DNA of 64,000 nucleotides from Erpobdella octoculata (taxonomy: Eukaryota > Annelida > Clitellata > Hirudinida > Erpobdellidae): positions 15,438,549 to 15,502,548 of the forward strand of contig OZ022246.1 in assembly GCA_963978895.1 (NCBI GenBank), in the 5' to 3' direction. A program made the position numbers and the translations under genes. Under the pieces are notes generated by a model. The model saw only the letters and a program-made list of their open reading frames with translations. It searched no databases and was not told the DNA's origin. Positions 23,395-36,029 of the stretch are shown piece by piece (position 1 is the first letter of the stretch; each line of letters begins with the position of its first letter).

Positions 23395-24960
23395 CAGATT
23401 GTAGATGGAGGAGTATGTCATGGCCCACTGTATTGAAGGCAGCAGACATATCGAGTAACCCGAGCAGACAGGATGTCCGATAGAACTTTCAGAAGGGCCG
23501 TTTCAGTCGAATGACAAGCTCGGAATCCAGATTGGTGCCTCGGTAACAGACTGTGTTCATTAAGGAATATTGTTAATCGTTTGCTTACAATTCGTTCCAC
23601 CAACATGGAATGAAGGTGAGGTTGGATATTGGCGTCATTTCGATCCAGAACTTCTCCTTTCAAAATTGGCTTCACGATGGCATGTCGCTGTGAATGAGGC
23701 AACCAACCAGACTGAAGTGAGCGATTACACATCTCAGTGATATATGGAAGTAGGTCTGTCAGGAATTCCCTAAGAACGTGAGTCTGAATCGGATCAAGCG
23801 AGCATGATGTGGATTTGGCGGCCAGAATCATTTCGTAGACTTCCTTTGTTGAACAAGGCTCGAAGTTGTTCAGAAGAACACTCGCTGGAGGAAGTCCGGA
23901 AGCCGGCGGCGAGGAACCCGTTGAGTCCCGAATGTCACGAATCTTTTTGGTGAAATGGTCTAGTAGATCCTGAGCGCTAGGGCCACTGCACTTAGTGGCT
24001 GCCACCTGATTGAGGCCAAGAATACTAGAGAAGGTCTTCCACAATTTTCTAGGTTGACCAGCATTATTCTTTACAATCTGTAACCAGTAGCCATTTACCT
24101 TGGCACGATTGATTTTGTGATGCTCCTTTTCTTTCTCCACCCAGGCCAGTCTATCAGAGGGAAGCATCGTGCGTCTCTAACGTTTTTCGAAAATTCGCGA
24201 GCTGCGACCCAGCTGTCGAGACTCATCATCGTACCATACAGCAATCGGTCGACATCGGATTTTGACTGTTTTGATTGGGGTGAATCTGTCCGCTAGCCCC
24301 CGAAGAACTGTATCGTAGGTAGCAAAAAGAATGTCAGGGCCAACGTCATCCGCGGAAAATGCGCTCAATAAATTATCAAACATTTTTTTACAACATTTAC
24401 ATCCGGGATCTTTCTGCAGAGCTCAAACTCACGCAACGCCCGCTGAGTATGGTCTACTTTTTTCCAGGACCTGATGGAATTCCACACAACCATTGGTGTT
24501 TGTTTCACGAAATGTAATTTCCAGGTTATGAAACTATGATCAGATATTACTCCAGCTGGATCAACGCCCACATCGGAAACAGTCTCCTCATGACGCGTGA
24601 AAATATGATCGAGCGTTTCTCCCCGATTGTGAGTTGGTTCGTGCACATGCTGGGCGCAATCAAAACTCGCGAATAGATCCAGTAGTCGCACGGCATCATG
24701 GTCATCTTTTCTCTCAATATGAATGTTGAAATCTCCAGTCACAACGATTTGGCACTTGTATAGAGTCAAAACTTCCAGGTATCTCGTCAGTTCTTCAAAG
24801 AATAAATCCGACACCTGCTGCGAGCCCGGACGGTATAACAGCAATACCGCAACAGTAGAGCAACCGTGAATGCAAGTGACTCAAACGTCACTGCCGGGCT
24901 GGACGATTTAATTTGGTGGTATCTCAAGCTAGAGTTGATTATGAAGTGTGTAAAAGAATA
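23395..24960 (-). pseudogene. CR1-type LINE ORF2 fragment (EN and start of RT)
   Basis: In minus orientation, the endonuclease part (24365-24960) has LLYRPGSQQ, VVTGDFNIHIE and GVISDHSFITW. The RT part (23418-24167) has the N-terminal thumb-side segments, KPILKGE, and HQSGFRACHSTETAL. A frameshift near 23450 precedes LLDMSAAFNTV, the region of the first catalytic Asp, after which similarity stops at about 23395. Frame breaks also separate EN from RT (24177-24383). The 3' part including the FADD box is missing, the reverse of ordinary 5' truncation, so a deletion or another insertion removed it. Confidence 0.75.
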
Positions 24961-25682
24961 AGGAATAGGTGGGTCGAGAATTAACTTAGTCTGTTGGATG
25001 AGACGACTGAGAAGATAGCCAAGGGGGCATGTCAAAAATAAGGATAAGATATAGGTTAGTAAAAAAGAACTATATAAAATATAAACCATGTCGGTAATTT
25101 TTCACACAAACGGCCCTGTGTGAAAGATTAATACATTCTCAGCTATAATTAGCTATAAACACGATGAAAAGTAACCACTAGTTTAAACATTATGATAATT
25201 AGGGTTAGGGTTAAGGTTGTAACAAAATAGGACTATTTTATTGAAAGATTTGGTCCTGGCCGTTTATGTGAAAGATAACCACCATGTCTTGGTCAGTCAT
25301 AAACCTCATCTTAGTCAGTAATAAACCTTATCATAAGTGCAAAAAAATAAAATAATAGCTGAGACACAGCTACCAGACTCTGAAGTCTGTAACTGTAAGC
25401 CTTGTAATAAAGTTATTATTGAGAGCTTTTAATAAAGGTAAAGGTACAAAATGATTTGGAAAAAATTAAAAGCTGTTGAAATACAAAATATAAAGGATTT
25501 GTGAAAAATGAACTTTTTCAGAGCTCACTTGTTTGTTCTTATTTAAGTTTTTTTCTATAAAAACAACTGTAAAACAAGTAAAGGAAAAACAAGTTTTTCA
25601 ATAAAAACTTTGATTTCAGATACAATCGATTTAGAAATGCTAAAGATGTTCAAATTAAGTTTTTTTTTAAATTGAATTGTTT
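24961..25682. other. Non-coding; possible short MITE and shared repeat
   Basis: TTTTTCACACAAACGGCC at about 25097 and an imperfect inverse near 25255-25275 could bound a 180-bp MITE. 25575-25682 belongs to a repeat also seen inverted at 55493-55590 and direct at 63891-63985 (shared CGATTTAGAAAT and AAGATGTTCAAA). A telomere-like stretch lies at 25199-25216. No gene was recognised. Confidence 0.4.
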
Positions 25683-26960
<1,278 letters not shown>

Positions 26961-26964
26961 TATA

Positions 26965-27605
<641 letters not shown>

Positions 27606-27699
27606 CGATTGCTCTTCGAGATTTATTTTGTACATTAAACTTTTAATAAAAAAAACCAAAATAATTTAAAAGGCAAAACAACGTTTGCTGGGTCAGTTA

Positions 27700-27950
27700 G
27701 TATATATATATAATATTATGTAAGTATCTTAGTCCTTTATGCATTGCTACACCATTCATCCGAACGTGATGAAATTTTTACACAAGCAAGAGAGGCAATG
27801 GGAGACAATTATAGTGAAAAAAACGTCCGGGATCGGGAAAGCGACCGGGATCAGAAAAGCAACCGGGAGCGAGAGAGCAAGCGGGGAAGGAAACGGGAGC
27901 GAGAGAGACAAACATTAGAAAAACCTCTAAAAATCCCGGTACCCCGCTAG
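27700..27950 (+). mobile_element. Compact Helitron-like non-autonomous repeat
   Basis: The left part contains GCTACACCATTCATCCGAAC, followed by AGCGACCGGGATCAGAAAAG-type units. It ends with CCCGGTACCCCGCTAG followed by T. The 5' end was not fixed. It appears to be the shortest copy of the family here holding both halves. Confidence 0.6.
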
Positions 27951-28226
27951 TCATAAAGCTATGCTGAAAGTTTCAGCTTCCTAGCTAGTGAAAAAGCTGG
28001 TTAAATTTTACTTGCAAGATTTGCGTACTGAGAAAGACACACACACAAACAGAGATTGTAACCTAAATACAAGTTTGTAATAATGCATTCCACAATACAC
28101 ATTGCAAAATTCGGGTATGTAAAACTGGTTTACAGGACTGAAGCAAGTTCAGCCCAATGCAGATACTAAATGTTTGCACGAGAATTTCTTGAAGTTGTTT
28201 TATTTGCTTCTTTTTTTAATTTTCAG
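27951..28226. repeat. Dispersed repeat upstream of the kish gene exons
   Basis: 27955-28090 recurs inverted at about 55353-55476 (shared GAAAGTTTCAGCTTCCTAGC and TTGCAAGATTTG) and in part at 63131-63170. The rest is presumably intron of the kish gene; the first exon was not found here. Confidence 0.5.
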
Positions 28227-28574
28227 TCTGCAATATTCAACTTTCAAAGTCTTCTTATGGTGATACTGTTACTTATATGCACGTGTGCATATATAAGATC
28301 AATTGCCCCCAGCTTTCTTGACAGAAATAAGGAAGGGTATGTGTTTCTTTTTTTATTTGGCCTAACAGTGTTTCTAATTTAATTTTTGTAATCATTTTTT
28401 TCAGACTTTTAGGAATATTCTGGAAATGCGCTCGCATTGGTAATAATAGTAAAGTTTTTCTGAGACATTAATATATTTTTAACCAATCAATATTTATTTA
28501 CAGGAGAAAGAAAAAGTCCTTATGTTTCCTTGTGCTGTTTTGCAATGGCTTTTTCCATCCTCTTTCTGACATAA
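28227..28574 (+). CDS. TMEM167A: Protein kish-A (TMEM167A homologue), exons 2-4
   Basis: Three exons, 28227-28336, 28405-28439 and 28504-28574, with clean TTTTCAG/TTACAG acceptors and GTATGT/GTAATA donors. Joined, they give 71 codons plus a stop, i.e. the 72-residue length of animal kish-A once an initiator Met is supplied by an upstream exon. Conserved segments: [56 protein letters not shown]. The family (DUF1242/KISH) is a small Golgi/early secretory membrane protein with two hydrophobic segments, needed for constitutive secretion. An AATAAA lies at about 28682. The exon carrying the ATG was not identified; it may lie beyond the transposon block upstream. Confidence 0.93.
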
Positions 28575-28921
28575 AAGCTGTCTTAGAATTAAAATTAATA
28601 TAATGCAATTGTCAGAATCTTTTGAGTATCATGGATTTATTTAAAAATGTTTTTGGCTTTTAGCTGTTGATTGATAGCTAAAATAAAAAGGTACCAACTG
28701 TGCAATACAATTGTGAATGTAGATAGTAAACTTTAACAATTTCCAGTTTGCTCACAGCCAAACTTACCCAGATATGCCAACTTTAGTAGTCATTAAATAT
28801 TCATTGAATTGAATAGAACTTTTTTTAGAAGGCCCCTTATTAAAACTAGCCAGTCCTTGCTTATTAATGCTGGTTTTATATTAGCACTAGTCAAACAATT
28901 GTTTCACTCAACAAATATATA
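28575..28921. other. 3' UTR/flank of the kish gene
   Basis: AT-rich sequence with an AATAAA-like signal near 28682. No other feature was recognised before the pogo-type element. Confidence 0.5.
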
Positions 28922-29275
28922 TGGGAGAGTAGTACCAAATGGCCACACAATTTTACACTTTTATTCAAATCAATCATACAAAAAAACTATAAGTGATAGA
29001 AATAAAAATTTTTCGCATAATGAAAGCAAAAACATTCCACTACTGAAAACCGCTCATTAAAACTTTTCAAATTATAACAATTTTATAAAAAACGATAAAT
29101 AACGCAACCTCTTCCAAAATTTCTGGCTGGCCATTTAGTACAACCTGGTAGTATTGAATGGCCACCCCCAAGTACTCAATGGCCACTCATGCAATTTTTA
29201 TTATAGAAGACACAATTCTCAACAAATGGGAAGCCAAAATATTTTATTTCACAGAAAAATCTTTATTAATGTTAA

Positions 29276-29968
29276 TTAAAAAATAAATTTTTTTTTTGTC
29301 ATTTTATTGAAAAGTTGTAGCCTATAAACCAAGACTATATGCTGAAAAGTCAAAAGAAAATGTATATGTCCATTTCTGCGCTTAGATTTTTGAAGGATTG
29401 GATCTCCTAGTTTTACAACAATCTGATCCATATCAGCCTCACAAATCCCTTTATCTTTAGATAAAAATTTGGCCTCTTCTGTGTCTTTATCTTTGTATAC
29501 AAATTTCAAAAAATCAGCCGAAACTTTATCCTCTTTTACTTCAACAATTTTGCCTACATAATAGGTTGAGTCAAAAACATATTCAAAAAGACACCAATCC
29601 CCTATTTCTATCCTGGCGCTGTCAATGCTAAAATGAGGATCTTTACTGGTGAGCATATTTTTGAATGTTGATTTCCCGTCAGGCTCGATGTCTGGGAAGC
29701 TTTTAGAAATATCCCTTCTTGCTGCAAGTTTTGATGTTTTTAAGTTGCATCTCCTCAAATCTCTTTCTGTCCTTTCTTTCTGCAAAACATTCTTTACAGG
29801 AGTATCTGTCAATATGGTAGAAGACAGTTTCTTCCGACCCCCACCTCGTTTGCGAGCTGCAGATTTCGGAAAAGGGCGGATCATCTGAAGCGTTGCCGAT
29901 AACTCTGATCCACTGGGTTCGACAACGACCATAGAGCTGTTGGGGGTTTGAACTTCTTCTTTAGTCAC
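29276..29968 (-). pseudogene. C-terminal tail of a pogo-type transposase
   Basis: This frame of 230 codons starts at the very end of the HTH frame upstream. It shows IRPFPKSAARKRGGGRKK and ILTDTPVKN, the linker found after the DDE_1 domain in many pogo/jerky-like proteins, then a region reading GDWCLFEY…YYVGKIVE…VKLGDP that is common at the C-terminus of these proteins (a possible small beta domain). The tail ends in a hydrophobic, Lys-rich stretch that may be read-through. It is open throughout, but no catalytic residues are present. Confidence 0.65.
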
Positions 29969-30275
29969 TCAACCCATAACCCATTTTTGAGGCATGTATT
30001 AAATACTCTTTCAACTGAAGCTCTTCTTCTGAACTGAAAACTCTCATCGATGATTGAGAATAAGCTTTACTTTCAAAACTATCTCCTCTGCGAATTGCAT
30101 CCAGTCTACGCCTCAGTGTTGTTCTACTCACTTGGTGCTTCTCAGCTGCAGATTTAACTGGCAAGCAAGCTTTCAAAACATCTTCTACTGCTCTTTCCAT
30201 GTTTTTTTGGAACCATCCCCCCTTCACAGCTGTAGATAGTCTGTTTCTCATTCTGAAACATAACCATAACAACAT
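29961..30275 (-). pseudogene. N-terminal psq/CENP-B-type HTH of a pogo-type transposase
   Basis: It encodes MERAVEDVLKACLPVKSAAE then VSRTTLRRRLDAI, a pipsqueak/CENP-B N-terminal DNA-binding helix-turn-helix, then EEELQLKEYLIHASKMGYGL, the start of the next DNA-binding segment. In full proteins the catalytic DDE_1 domain of about 200 residues follows. Here the frame ends within a few codons and the C-terminal tail begins, so the middle has been deleted. The two frames overlap by 8 bp. ATG choices: 30275, or the downstream Met of MERAVED. Confidence 0.7.
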
Positions 30276-30809
30276 TAAGTAGTGATTAATATGTATATGT
30301 CTTTAATATATTAAACAATTTCATTATATTACATTAACATTTTGATCAATAATGAACCTAAACGCATTTATGAAAATTTAAACATTCAGCAATACTGAAT
30401 AACTATGGTCATTCAGTACGACCTTACAGTGGCCATTTAGTACGAACCGAGATGTACGAGCAATTTAGTCCGCTACGAGCAAAATAATAATTTTTGACAT
30501 CCAAACTTTAGATTAAAGTATTAATCAAACATCTCTTTATTTACTAAAAAAAATCTTACAAAATATAAACTTAAATATTTGATAAGAATAGAATAGTTCT
30601 GACCTGACTCGTTTTCACTTTTTCGTGCGAAAAAACAAAAAGCTGTATAAATGCTGAACGAAATACACGAGAGACAAAAGAACAACACTGAACAAAGAGT
30701 TCATATATATACGCATTTTAAAAAAGAGATGGGCGTAAAAAATAATTTAACAAATGAGAAAATCTGTGGCCGTTCTGTACAGTGGCCATTCAGTCTGGTT
30801 CTCCCCTAC

Positions 30810-31739
30810 ACATTATTGCACATACATAATAAGCTTTTGTGCTGAGTATGACATAAATGCTTTGCTCAAGCCACAATTGAAAATTCAAGTAACATTGATT
30901 CAAGAAACAAATCATATTCACCCTCAATTTGGATATCATAAATGGATGTTGTTTTTAATGTCAAGTGACTCCCAAATTGAGTCAGCAGGTGTACTGATTA
31001 ATAAGTATTGACCGTTCCACAATCAATATCACTCGATTAATGTACATTTTAAGAAACTGTAGTGTGTGTTTATAATCTAGTGCCATCATGAAATTGTAAG
31101 CCTTTTGATAGCCAGACCTTCTTCGTGCCAGTCTGTCAGTGCAGTGTTTAAGGCTTGTCTGTACAGACACAGTCACTGCTTATGTGGTAAATGTTGCTTA
31201 TCTTTTGAAATATAATTAGTTACACTTTGAATTTCCAGTATTGCCATCATCTTATTATTGCAGGCGAGCAATTACATAAGTGATATAAAACTCTTAACAA
31301 TGTAATGTCATTACAAACTATTACATTTATAGCAAACCACTTTACATTTTTACCAAGACTTGCTCAAATTTTCTGTTGTGATGAATAGTCACTATTTTTA
31401 ATCACTTAAAAAAAGCCAACAAAAAACAAGTAACAATAATAAGAAACATTAAATGGCTCATGTGTCTCGTAAAAGTGTGTTTTTGTAACATCATTAGGGC
31501 TGACTGACTTTGCCAGTAGGCAAGGCAAACAATTGTTGATTGAAAACATATTAGACTCATTTGTGGGTAAAGTAAATATGTGACTAAAGTTACTGGTAAA
31601 ATCATCCCCCACCTGAAGGCACAGTAGCTGCATTAAATATTGTTAAAATGAATTGACAATCGGAAAATGTGTCTGGAGAAAATTTCTTTGATACAGCCCT
31701 GTGTTATTTTTACCAGACCACTTAAAATAAATACTTCAT
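30810..31739. other. Unannotated AT-rich sequence
   Basis: Only short frames, none recognised. No transposon ends, RNA genes or repeats were seen. Confidence 0.35.
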
Positions 31740-32215
31740 ATCTATATATAAAAATAATATAAAGTATAAAAAATAATTTTAAAAAAACAACGCTCATATA
31801 CTAATGTACTAAAACGTTAAAAATAATGTGTACATATTAACATTTTTTGAACTAATCGTTTCGAAGATTAAAGCGTTGGGCGACAGTAGGTTATAGATAT
31901 TAAAAAGATAGTAGGTTAGATATTATATAGATAATGCCCAATGCTCTTATATTCAAAACCAAAAGTTTAGGTCAAAAAATATTAATATGTACACATTATT
32001 ATTATTTTTAACGTTTTAGTACATTAGTATCCGAGCGTTGTTTTATAAAAAATTTTTTAATACTTTATATTATTTTCTAACAAAAAGTTTAGGTCAAAAA
32101 ATTTTAATATGTACACATTATTATTATTTTTAACGTTTTAGTACATTAGTATAGGAGCGTTGTTTTATAGAAAATATTTTTTATACTTTATATTATTTTC
32201 TATAATTTAGTGTGT
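31740..32215. mobile_element. MITE with a duplicated right end
   Basis: The left block (31755-31840; ACTAATGTACTAAAACGTTA) recurs inverted at about 31990-32080, and that right block is repeated again in tandem at about 32093-32205. Ends are AT-rich (TATAAAGTATAAAAAATAAT and inverse). No coding. Confidence 0.65.
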
Positions 32216-32326
32216 ATTTTTTATAAATCTAAATATTATTTCTATTTTTTATAATTTGTCAATTTTTACTGTTAAAATAAATTTTTAAATGTAAAATCGC
32301 TTATTCGCACTAGATGTGCTTATTTA

Positions 32327-33500
32327 AGTAAGTAAGTAAATCTTTATTAACCAGCCTGACAATGACGCACAGCGGTTTACATTTAAATAATAAAAATAAG
32401 AATTAAATAAAAAAGGAATACAATCGACAATCTAAAGTTAAAGACTTAAAATAAAATCTAAAACTTGTTTTTTTTTTCAGAGATTTAATAAAGAGTTCGG
32501 CATTGTTTAAGTTATTTTGAGTTCAACGATCTATGGATAAAGGTTTTTCTGAGTAAGGAATCTGCATGCGGAATTACTCTGTCGTGAGCTCGAGGACGAA
32601 GGTGATATCCTCATTTCTTGACGTCTGGTAGAAGATGGTGAAAGACGTGAAGGCGGTTAAACAGAACCTGGTTGAACAGAGTTGAATCCGCCACGGCGCA
32701 GCGGTGCATAAAATCAGGGCGGTCGGGAGCCAAGAAACCCTGGCGTGTCACCTTCCTAATGACCGACTCGATGCGTTGAAGATCTCCCGAACCTACGAAA
32801 CACCACCATGATTGAGAGGCGTAGGTGATCCTGGATATAAATGTCGCCTCCGTGACCGTCCAGAGCTCCCGGCCACACAGCCCGTAAGTTTCTTAGTGCA
32901 TATATTACCAGACTGTGCAGATTTTGTGCAGATCCAGTCAACGTGCTCCCGGAATGAGAGCCTTCCGTCGATCAGGACTCCCAGCACATTCATTACATCC
33001 ACCCTCTCGGCTTTCCATTTGATTTAAGTTGTGACCGGTCTCGTCTGTAACAAAGGTATCCCGGTATTCCAAACTCTTCGTCTGTGTGATTTCTATTGAG
33101 CTTGCTTTCAGTTAATACCACAACGTCGGGGCCTATTGAAAATACATCGGCACGCAGATGTTGAATTGCATGTGGTTTGGCAAGGCTGTTGATATTCAAG
33201 ACATATATAGAGGGAGTGAAACAGGAGTTCTCTTTCCGTTCGGGCTCTACTTGGTGGTGCCTTTCAATGTTCACCAGCACTCTTGGGCGTGTATTCTTTT
33301 TTTTATACTTCTTCTTCTTTACTATGGCTCTGTCCTCGACTGCCTCTATATCTGAGCAGTCCTAAAGATTTGAGTTCATACAGTGGAGTTGGGTTGTACA
33401 ACAAATTGTGGTTCGAGGCGGCCGTCCTTCTTATAGCAAACAACTGCCCCCTTGTGTAAGTGATGAGTGAACATCCGCGCATCGCTGCCACCTCCTCCAT
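32327..33500 (-). pseudogene. CR1-type LINE, internally deleted (EN start joined to RT end)
   Basis: Minus orientation. 33303-33500 encodes MRGCSLITYTRGQLFAI… and LYNPTPLYELKSLGLLRYR, typical of the sequence just before the endonuclease. 32993-33280 has FTPSIYVLNINSLAKPHA and VVVLTESKLN, the first EN motifs (N and E). The frame then jumps to VNVLGVLIDGRLSFREHVD (about 33000), which is downstream of the RT catalytic core, and continues to the C-terminus with frame changes (32756-32941). So most EN and all catalytic RT are deleted. The 3' end has a short TAAG/TTAC tandem tail at 32327-32340, as in CR1-type elements. Confidence 0.75.
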
Positions 33501-34082
33501 TTTATGGTAATTAACAGATTTAAAATTTAATTAATTATTATCTTAAAAAATTTTTTTTTTCAAGTTCAAAAGTTCCGAAATCAATCGAGATTCTTCTGCT
33601 TTAAGGTGTCCAAAATTAAATTCAAGTTTGGTGTAATATAGAACGACTAGACTCTAGAAATAGATCGGATTATCGCAATCCCTTTTCGAAAGATTCAAAG
33701 TTACTATTTCATAAGTTAAGGTATCGAAATTCTCGCGACAACTGCATTACTAATTACTAAATCAAAAGTTAAGTTTTAATTATATAAAAAATAACAGAAA
33801 TACACGCAATCAAAGTTTTGAGCGCGGCTGGCAGCTTACAAAGCGCCATGTTGTTTTGCACTCGACGTTGCGCTTAAACAAACAAACAACGTTACAGGAA
33901 AAGAAAGCTAAGAAGGTTTGGACTCCCTACTCCCATCCCCATCTCAGGGGGCCAAAAAACCTTTCCAGGCCAAAAGTGCTTATGTATGACCATAAAAGGT
34001 AATTGCAGAATAAAATTCAAATTTAGTTTATGTAACATTTGAAGGCTTCGAGCAACTTTTAGCAAATCTATTTTACGTTTTA
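33501..34082. other. Unannotated sequence
   Basis: No gene, RNA or repeat recognised apart from 34050-34082, whose AGCAAATCTATTTTACGTTT recurs at 42009-42028 and begins the Helitron-like repeat. Confidence 0.4.
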
Positions 34083-34250
34083 TGGGCTAAAATTTAGGAT
34101 GGAGTGGAAAAGAGAAAATGAGCGGGAATGGGAAAGCAATCATGAGCGGGAACGGGAAAACGACCGGAAGCGGGGAAGGAAACGGGAGCAAGAGAGAAAA
34201 ACGATAAAAAACCTCTGAAAACCCTGAGCAACGCTGGGTAACCTCGCTAG
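34050..34250 (+). mobile_element. Helitron-like non-autonomous repeat
   Basis: It begins like the copy at 42005, has GAGCGGGAACGGGAAAACGA-type units, and ends with GAGCAACGCTGGGTAACC then TCGCTAG followed by T. Confidence 0.62.
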
Positions 34251-34251
34251 T

Positions 34252-34255
34252 AATG

Positions 34256-34346
<91 letters not shown>
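34252..34346. repeat. (TA)n microsatellite
   Basis: This tract lies between the CTAG end of a Helitron-like repeat and the 3' end of Penelope-like remnant 3. Confidence 0.93.
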
Positions 34347-34350
<4 letters not shown>

Positions 34351-35457
34351 TAATATACTTTGGCAAAATCCCCTCTCGTAAACACACTCCGTTAAAAACA
34401 AACGACCACTTTGCATTAATGACTTTTTTAATAAACTGTTCAAAATGTTTAATTTTACGACGTAAACTAGAGTCCATTTTAAAATTTATATAATACAAAT
34501 AATAATAATTAGGACTGACTGGCCAGTTTCGACTACAGTCATCTTCAGAGTCCGTAACCTAAAATGTCGTATTACGTAAACAGCTAAAGAATATATAGTA
34601 AACATCAACATAGAAATAGTGTTGTGCCTATATTAAATAAATATTTAAATTAAAGTATTTAAAACCAGAGTATGACGATATAAGTAAATTACGAGAGCTT
34701 ATAAAATTGATAAATGAAAAGAAGTATAAAGATAAATTAAATAATAATTATTATTAATAAAATAAATAAATAAATATAAATAGATAGGACGAATTGAATG
34801 AAGTCTATAATACTAATAATAGAAATTAAAACACTTAAAATTATTAGAAGATTAATGAAATTAAACTATAGACATCTAGTGACAGTATATTGAAATAAAA
34901 AAGTATGAAATAGAATAATAAAAGGTGAAAAATTTAAATAAAACCATGTGATGAATTAAAATAAAAGTAAACTTATATGAAAAATTAAAATAAACGCATG
35001 ACTGTGCAAATGGGATACATATAGATGATTCAATTAACGCCGACGTCTTGTAGTTATATTTGAAGACTCAAACAAATGTTGAAATGACACCGCTGGAGCC
35101 TGAGCCTCAGGTGGAGGCTCAGGTGGAGGTTCAGGTGGAGGCTCAGGTGGAGGTTCAGGTGGAGGTTCAGGTGGAGGCTCAGATGGAGGCTCAGGTGGAG
35201 GCTCATGTAGGATAGGCGTGGGTAGTTGCACGATGGGAGCTGGTTGAAGAGATGAGTTGGAAAGGTAGTTAACCTCATCACTTAGTAGACCACGGGGAGA
35301 TATACCGAGACGATCGCCAACATCTATGACAGGAGTCAAATAAACCGATCCACAGGAAGTGTTTACCTCATTAGTTTTGTCAGTAAGGCTCCAGCGGTGT
35401 CATTTCAACATTTGTTTGAGTCTTCAAATATAACTACAAGACGTCGGCGTTAATTGA

Positions 35458-35461
<4 letters not shown>
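34347..35461 (-). mobile_element. Penelope-like element remnant 3 with 5' inversion
   Basis: Minus orientation: an ORF end (35339 to 35034, tail LFESSNITTRRRR, stop), a 480-bp AT-rich spacer, a hammerhead-like motif (34512-34553), an ORF start (34498 downwards; AKWSFVFNGVCLREGILPKY), then (TA)n. The 76 bp at 35026-35101 recur perfectly inverted at 35386-35461, the 5' edge, where a second (TA)n begins. The C-terminal piece contains a 12-bp tandem repeat (Glu-Pro-Pro-Pro units, 35100-35210). RT and endonuclease are absent, so this is a 5'-truncated copy. Confidence 0.6.
34512..34553 (-). ncRNA. Hammerhead-ribozyme-like motif 3
   Basis: Minus strand: stem I GGACT, complete core CTGAAGA, stem II GACT..AGTC, GAAAC, loop TGGCCA, cleavage triplet GTC, and stem I partner AGTCC. 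The only departure from the minimal hammerhead is one extra U before stem II. This is the best-preserved of the three. Confidence 0.62.

Positions 35462-35509
<48 letters not shown>
35461..35509. repeat. (TA)n microsatellite
   Basis: A short TA tract at the 5' edge of Penelope-like remnant 3; with 34252-34346 it suggests insertion into a TA tract. Confidence 0.9.
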
Positions 35510-35511
<2 letters not shown>

Positions 35512-35718
35512 CTTATTTCAAAAAATTTCTTCAAAATACAAAGTTTGCAATGTTTAAGGGACTGGGTTTTGTTAATTCTGATGATCTAATAAATCTTGAT
35601 GTTGTTGTAACTGATGTCTCCACTGACTTAATAGATAGGCCTTTGTAAAAATCTGAAAAAAATTACCATTAACAGAGCTTTAACAAATAATCAAATTGAT
35701 ATTAGAAAACCCAGAAAT

Positions 35719-35852
35719 TCACAAACTCTGTTCATGTTGTTTTCTCTCTAATGATATCTGTTTGCGGTAGTCTCCAAATGTAGATTTCATTAAAACTCGT
35801 TTTTTTACTAATGGGGCAGCATGACTGGATAAAGCTGCTATAACTTTTATTG
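35719..35852 (-). CDS. UPF0488 (C8orf33-type) protein, last recognised exon
   Basis: Minus-strand exon after a GCAG acceptor. It completes a codon split with the previous exon and then gives 43 residues and TGA. It reads IKVIAALSSHAAPLVKKRVL and MKSTFGDYRKQ, matching the family signature (A-I-K-x-L-x-S-x-x-A-P-L-V-K-K-R-x-L-M-x-x-x-F-G-D-Y-R). The molecular function of UPF0488 proteins is not known to me. The stop shortly after the signature gives a short C-terminus; an alternative donor could link to the acceptor near 35652, but I see no clear reason to prefer it. Confidence 0.72.
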
Positions 35853-35918
35853 CTGCTTTAATGTGAAAACAAACACATTAACAATTACATCAGTATAATG
35901 CAAGATATTAAGTCAAAC

Positions 35919-36021
35919 CTGCTTTGTTTTTTTCTGTAACTCCTTTCAGGCTCAAACCACACTCTAATTTATTGATACACCACTGTAATTCATCTTCAAA
36001 ATTATCTTGATTGGTTTGATC
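35919..36021 (-). CDS. UPF0488 (C8orf33-type) protein, upstream exon
   Basis: A 103-bp minus-strand exon ending in the donor CAG|GTTTGA. It encodes DNFEDELQWCINKLECGLSL then KGVTEKNKA, matching the conserved W-C-x-x-Q-L-E-L-G-L block that begins the UPF0488 domain. The exon phase (one base left over) fits the next exon exactly. The acceptor is CAAG rather than CAG, so its upstream limit is uncertain. Earlier exons with the start codon were not found in 36030-37270. Confidence 0.68.
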
Positions 36022-36029
36022 CTTGAAAA

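Larger units (their letters stand above)
28922..30806 (-). mobile_element. pogo-type DNA transposon lacking the DDE domain
   Basis: Imperfect terminal inverted repeats: left TGGGAGAGTAGTACCAAATG, right (inverted) GGGGAGAACCAGACTGAATG, each running into GCCAC and bounded by TA (28920-28921, 30807-30808), the target used by the pogo/Tc1 group. The motif TGGCCAYTYAGTAC recurs near both ends (29131, 29157, 29178, 30409, 30432, 30768), perhaps as transposase-binding sites. Two coding pieces remain: an N-terminal HTH and a C-terminal tail. Confidence 0.72.

Noticed and set aside
35034..35339. Proline-rich (PPEP) protein as an independent gene
   Set aside because: The repeat is a 12-bp tandem expansion inside the C-terminal piece of a Penelope-like remnant.
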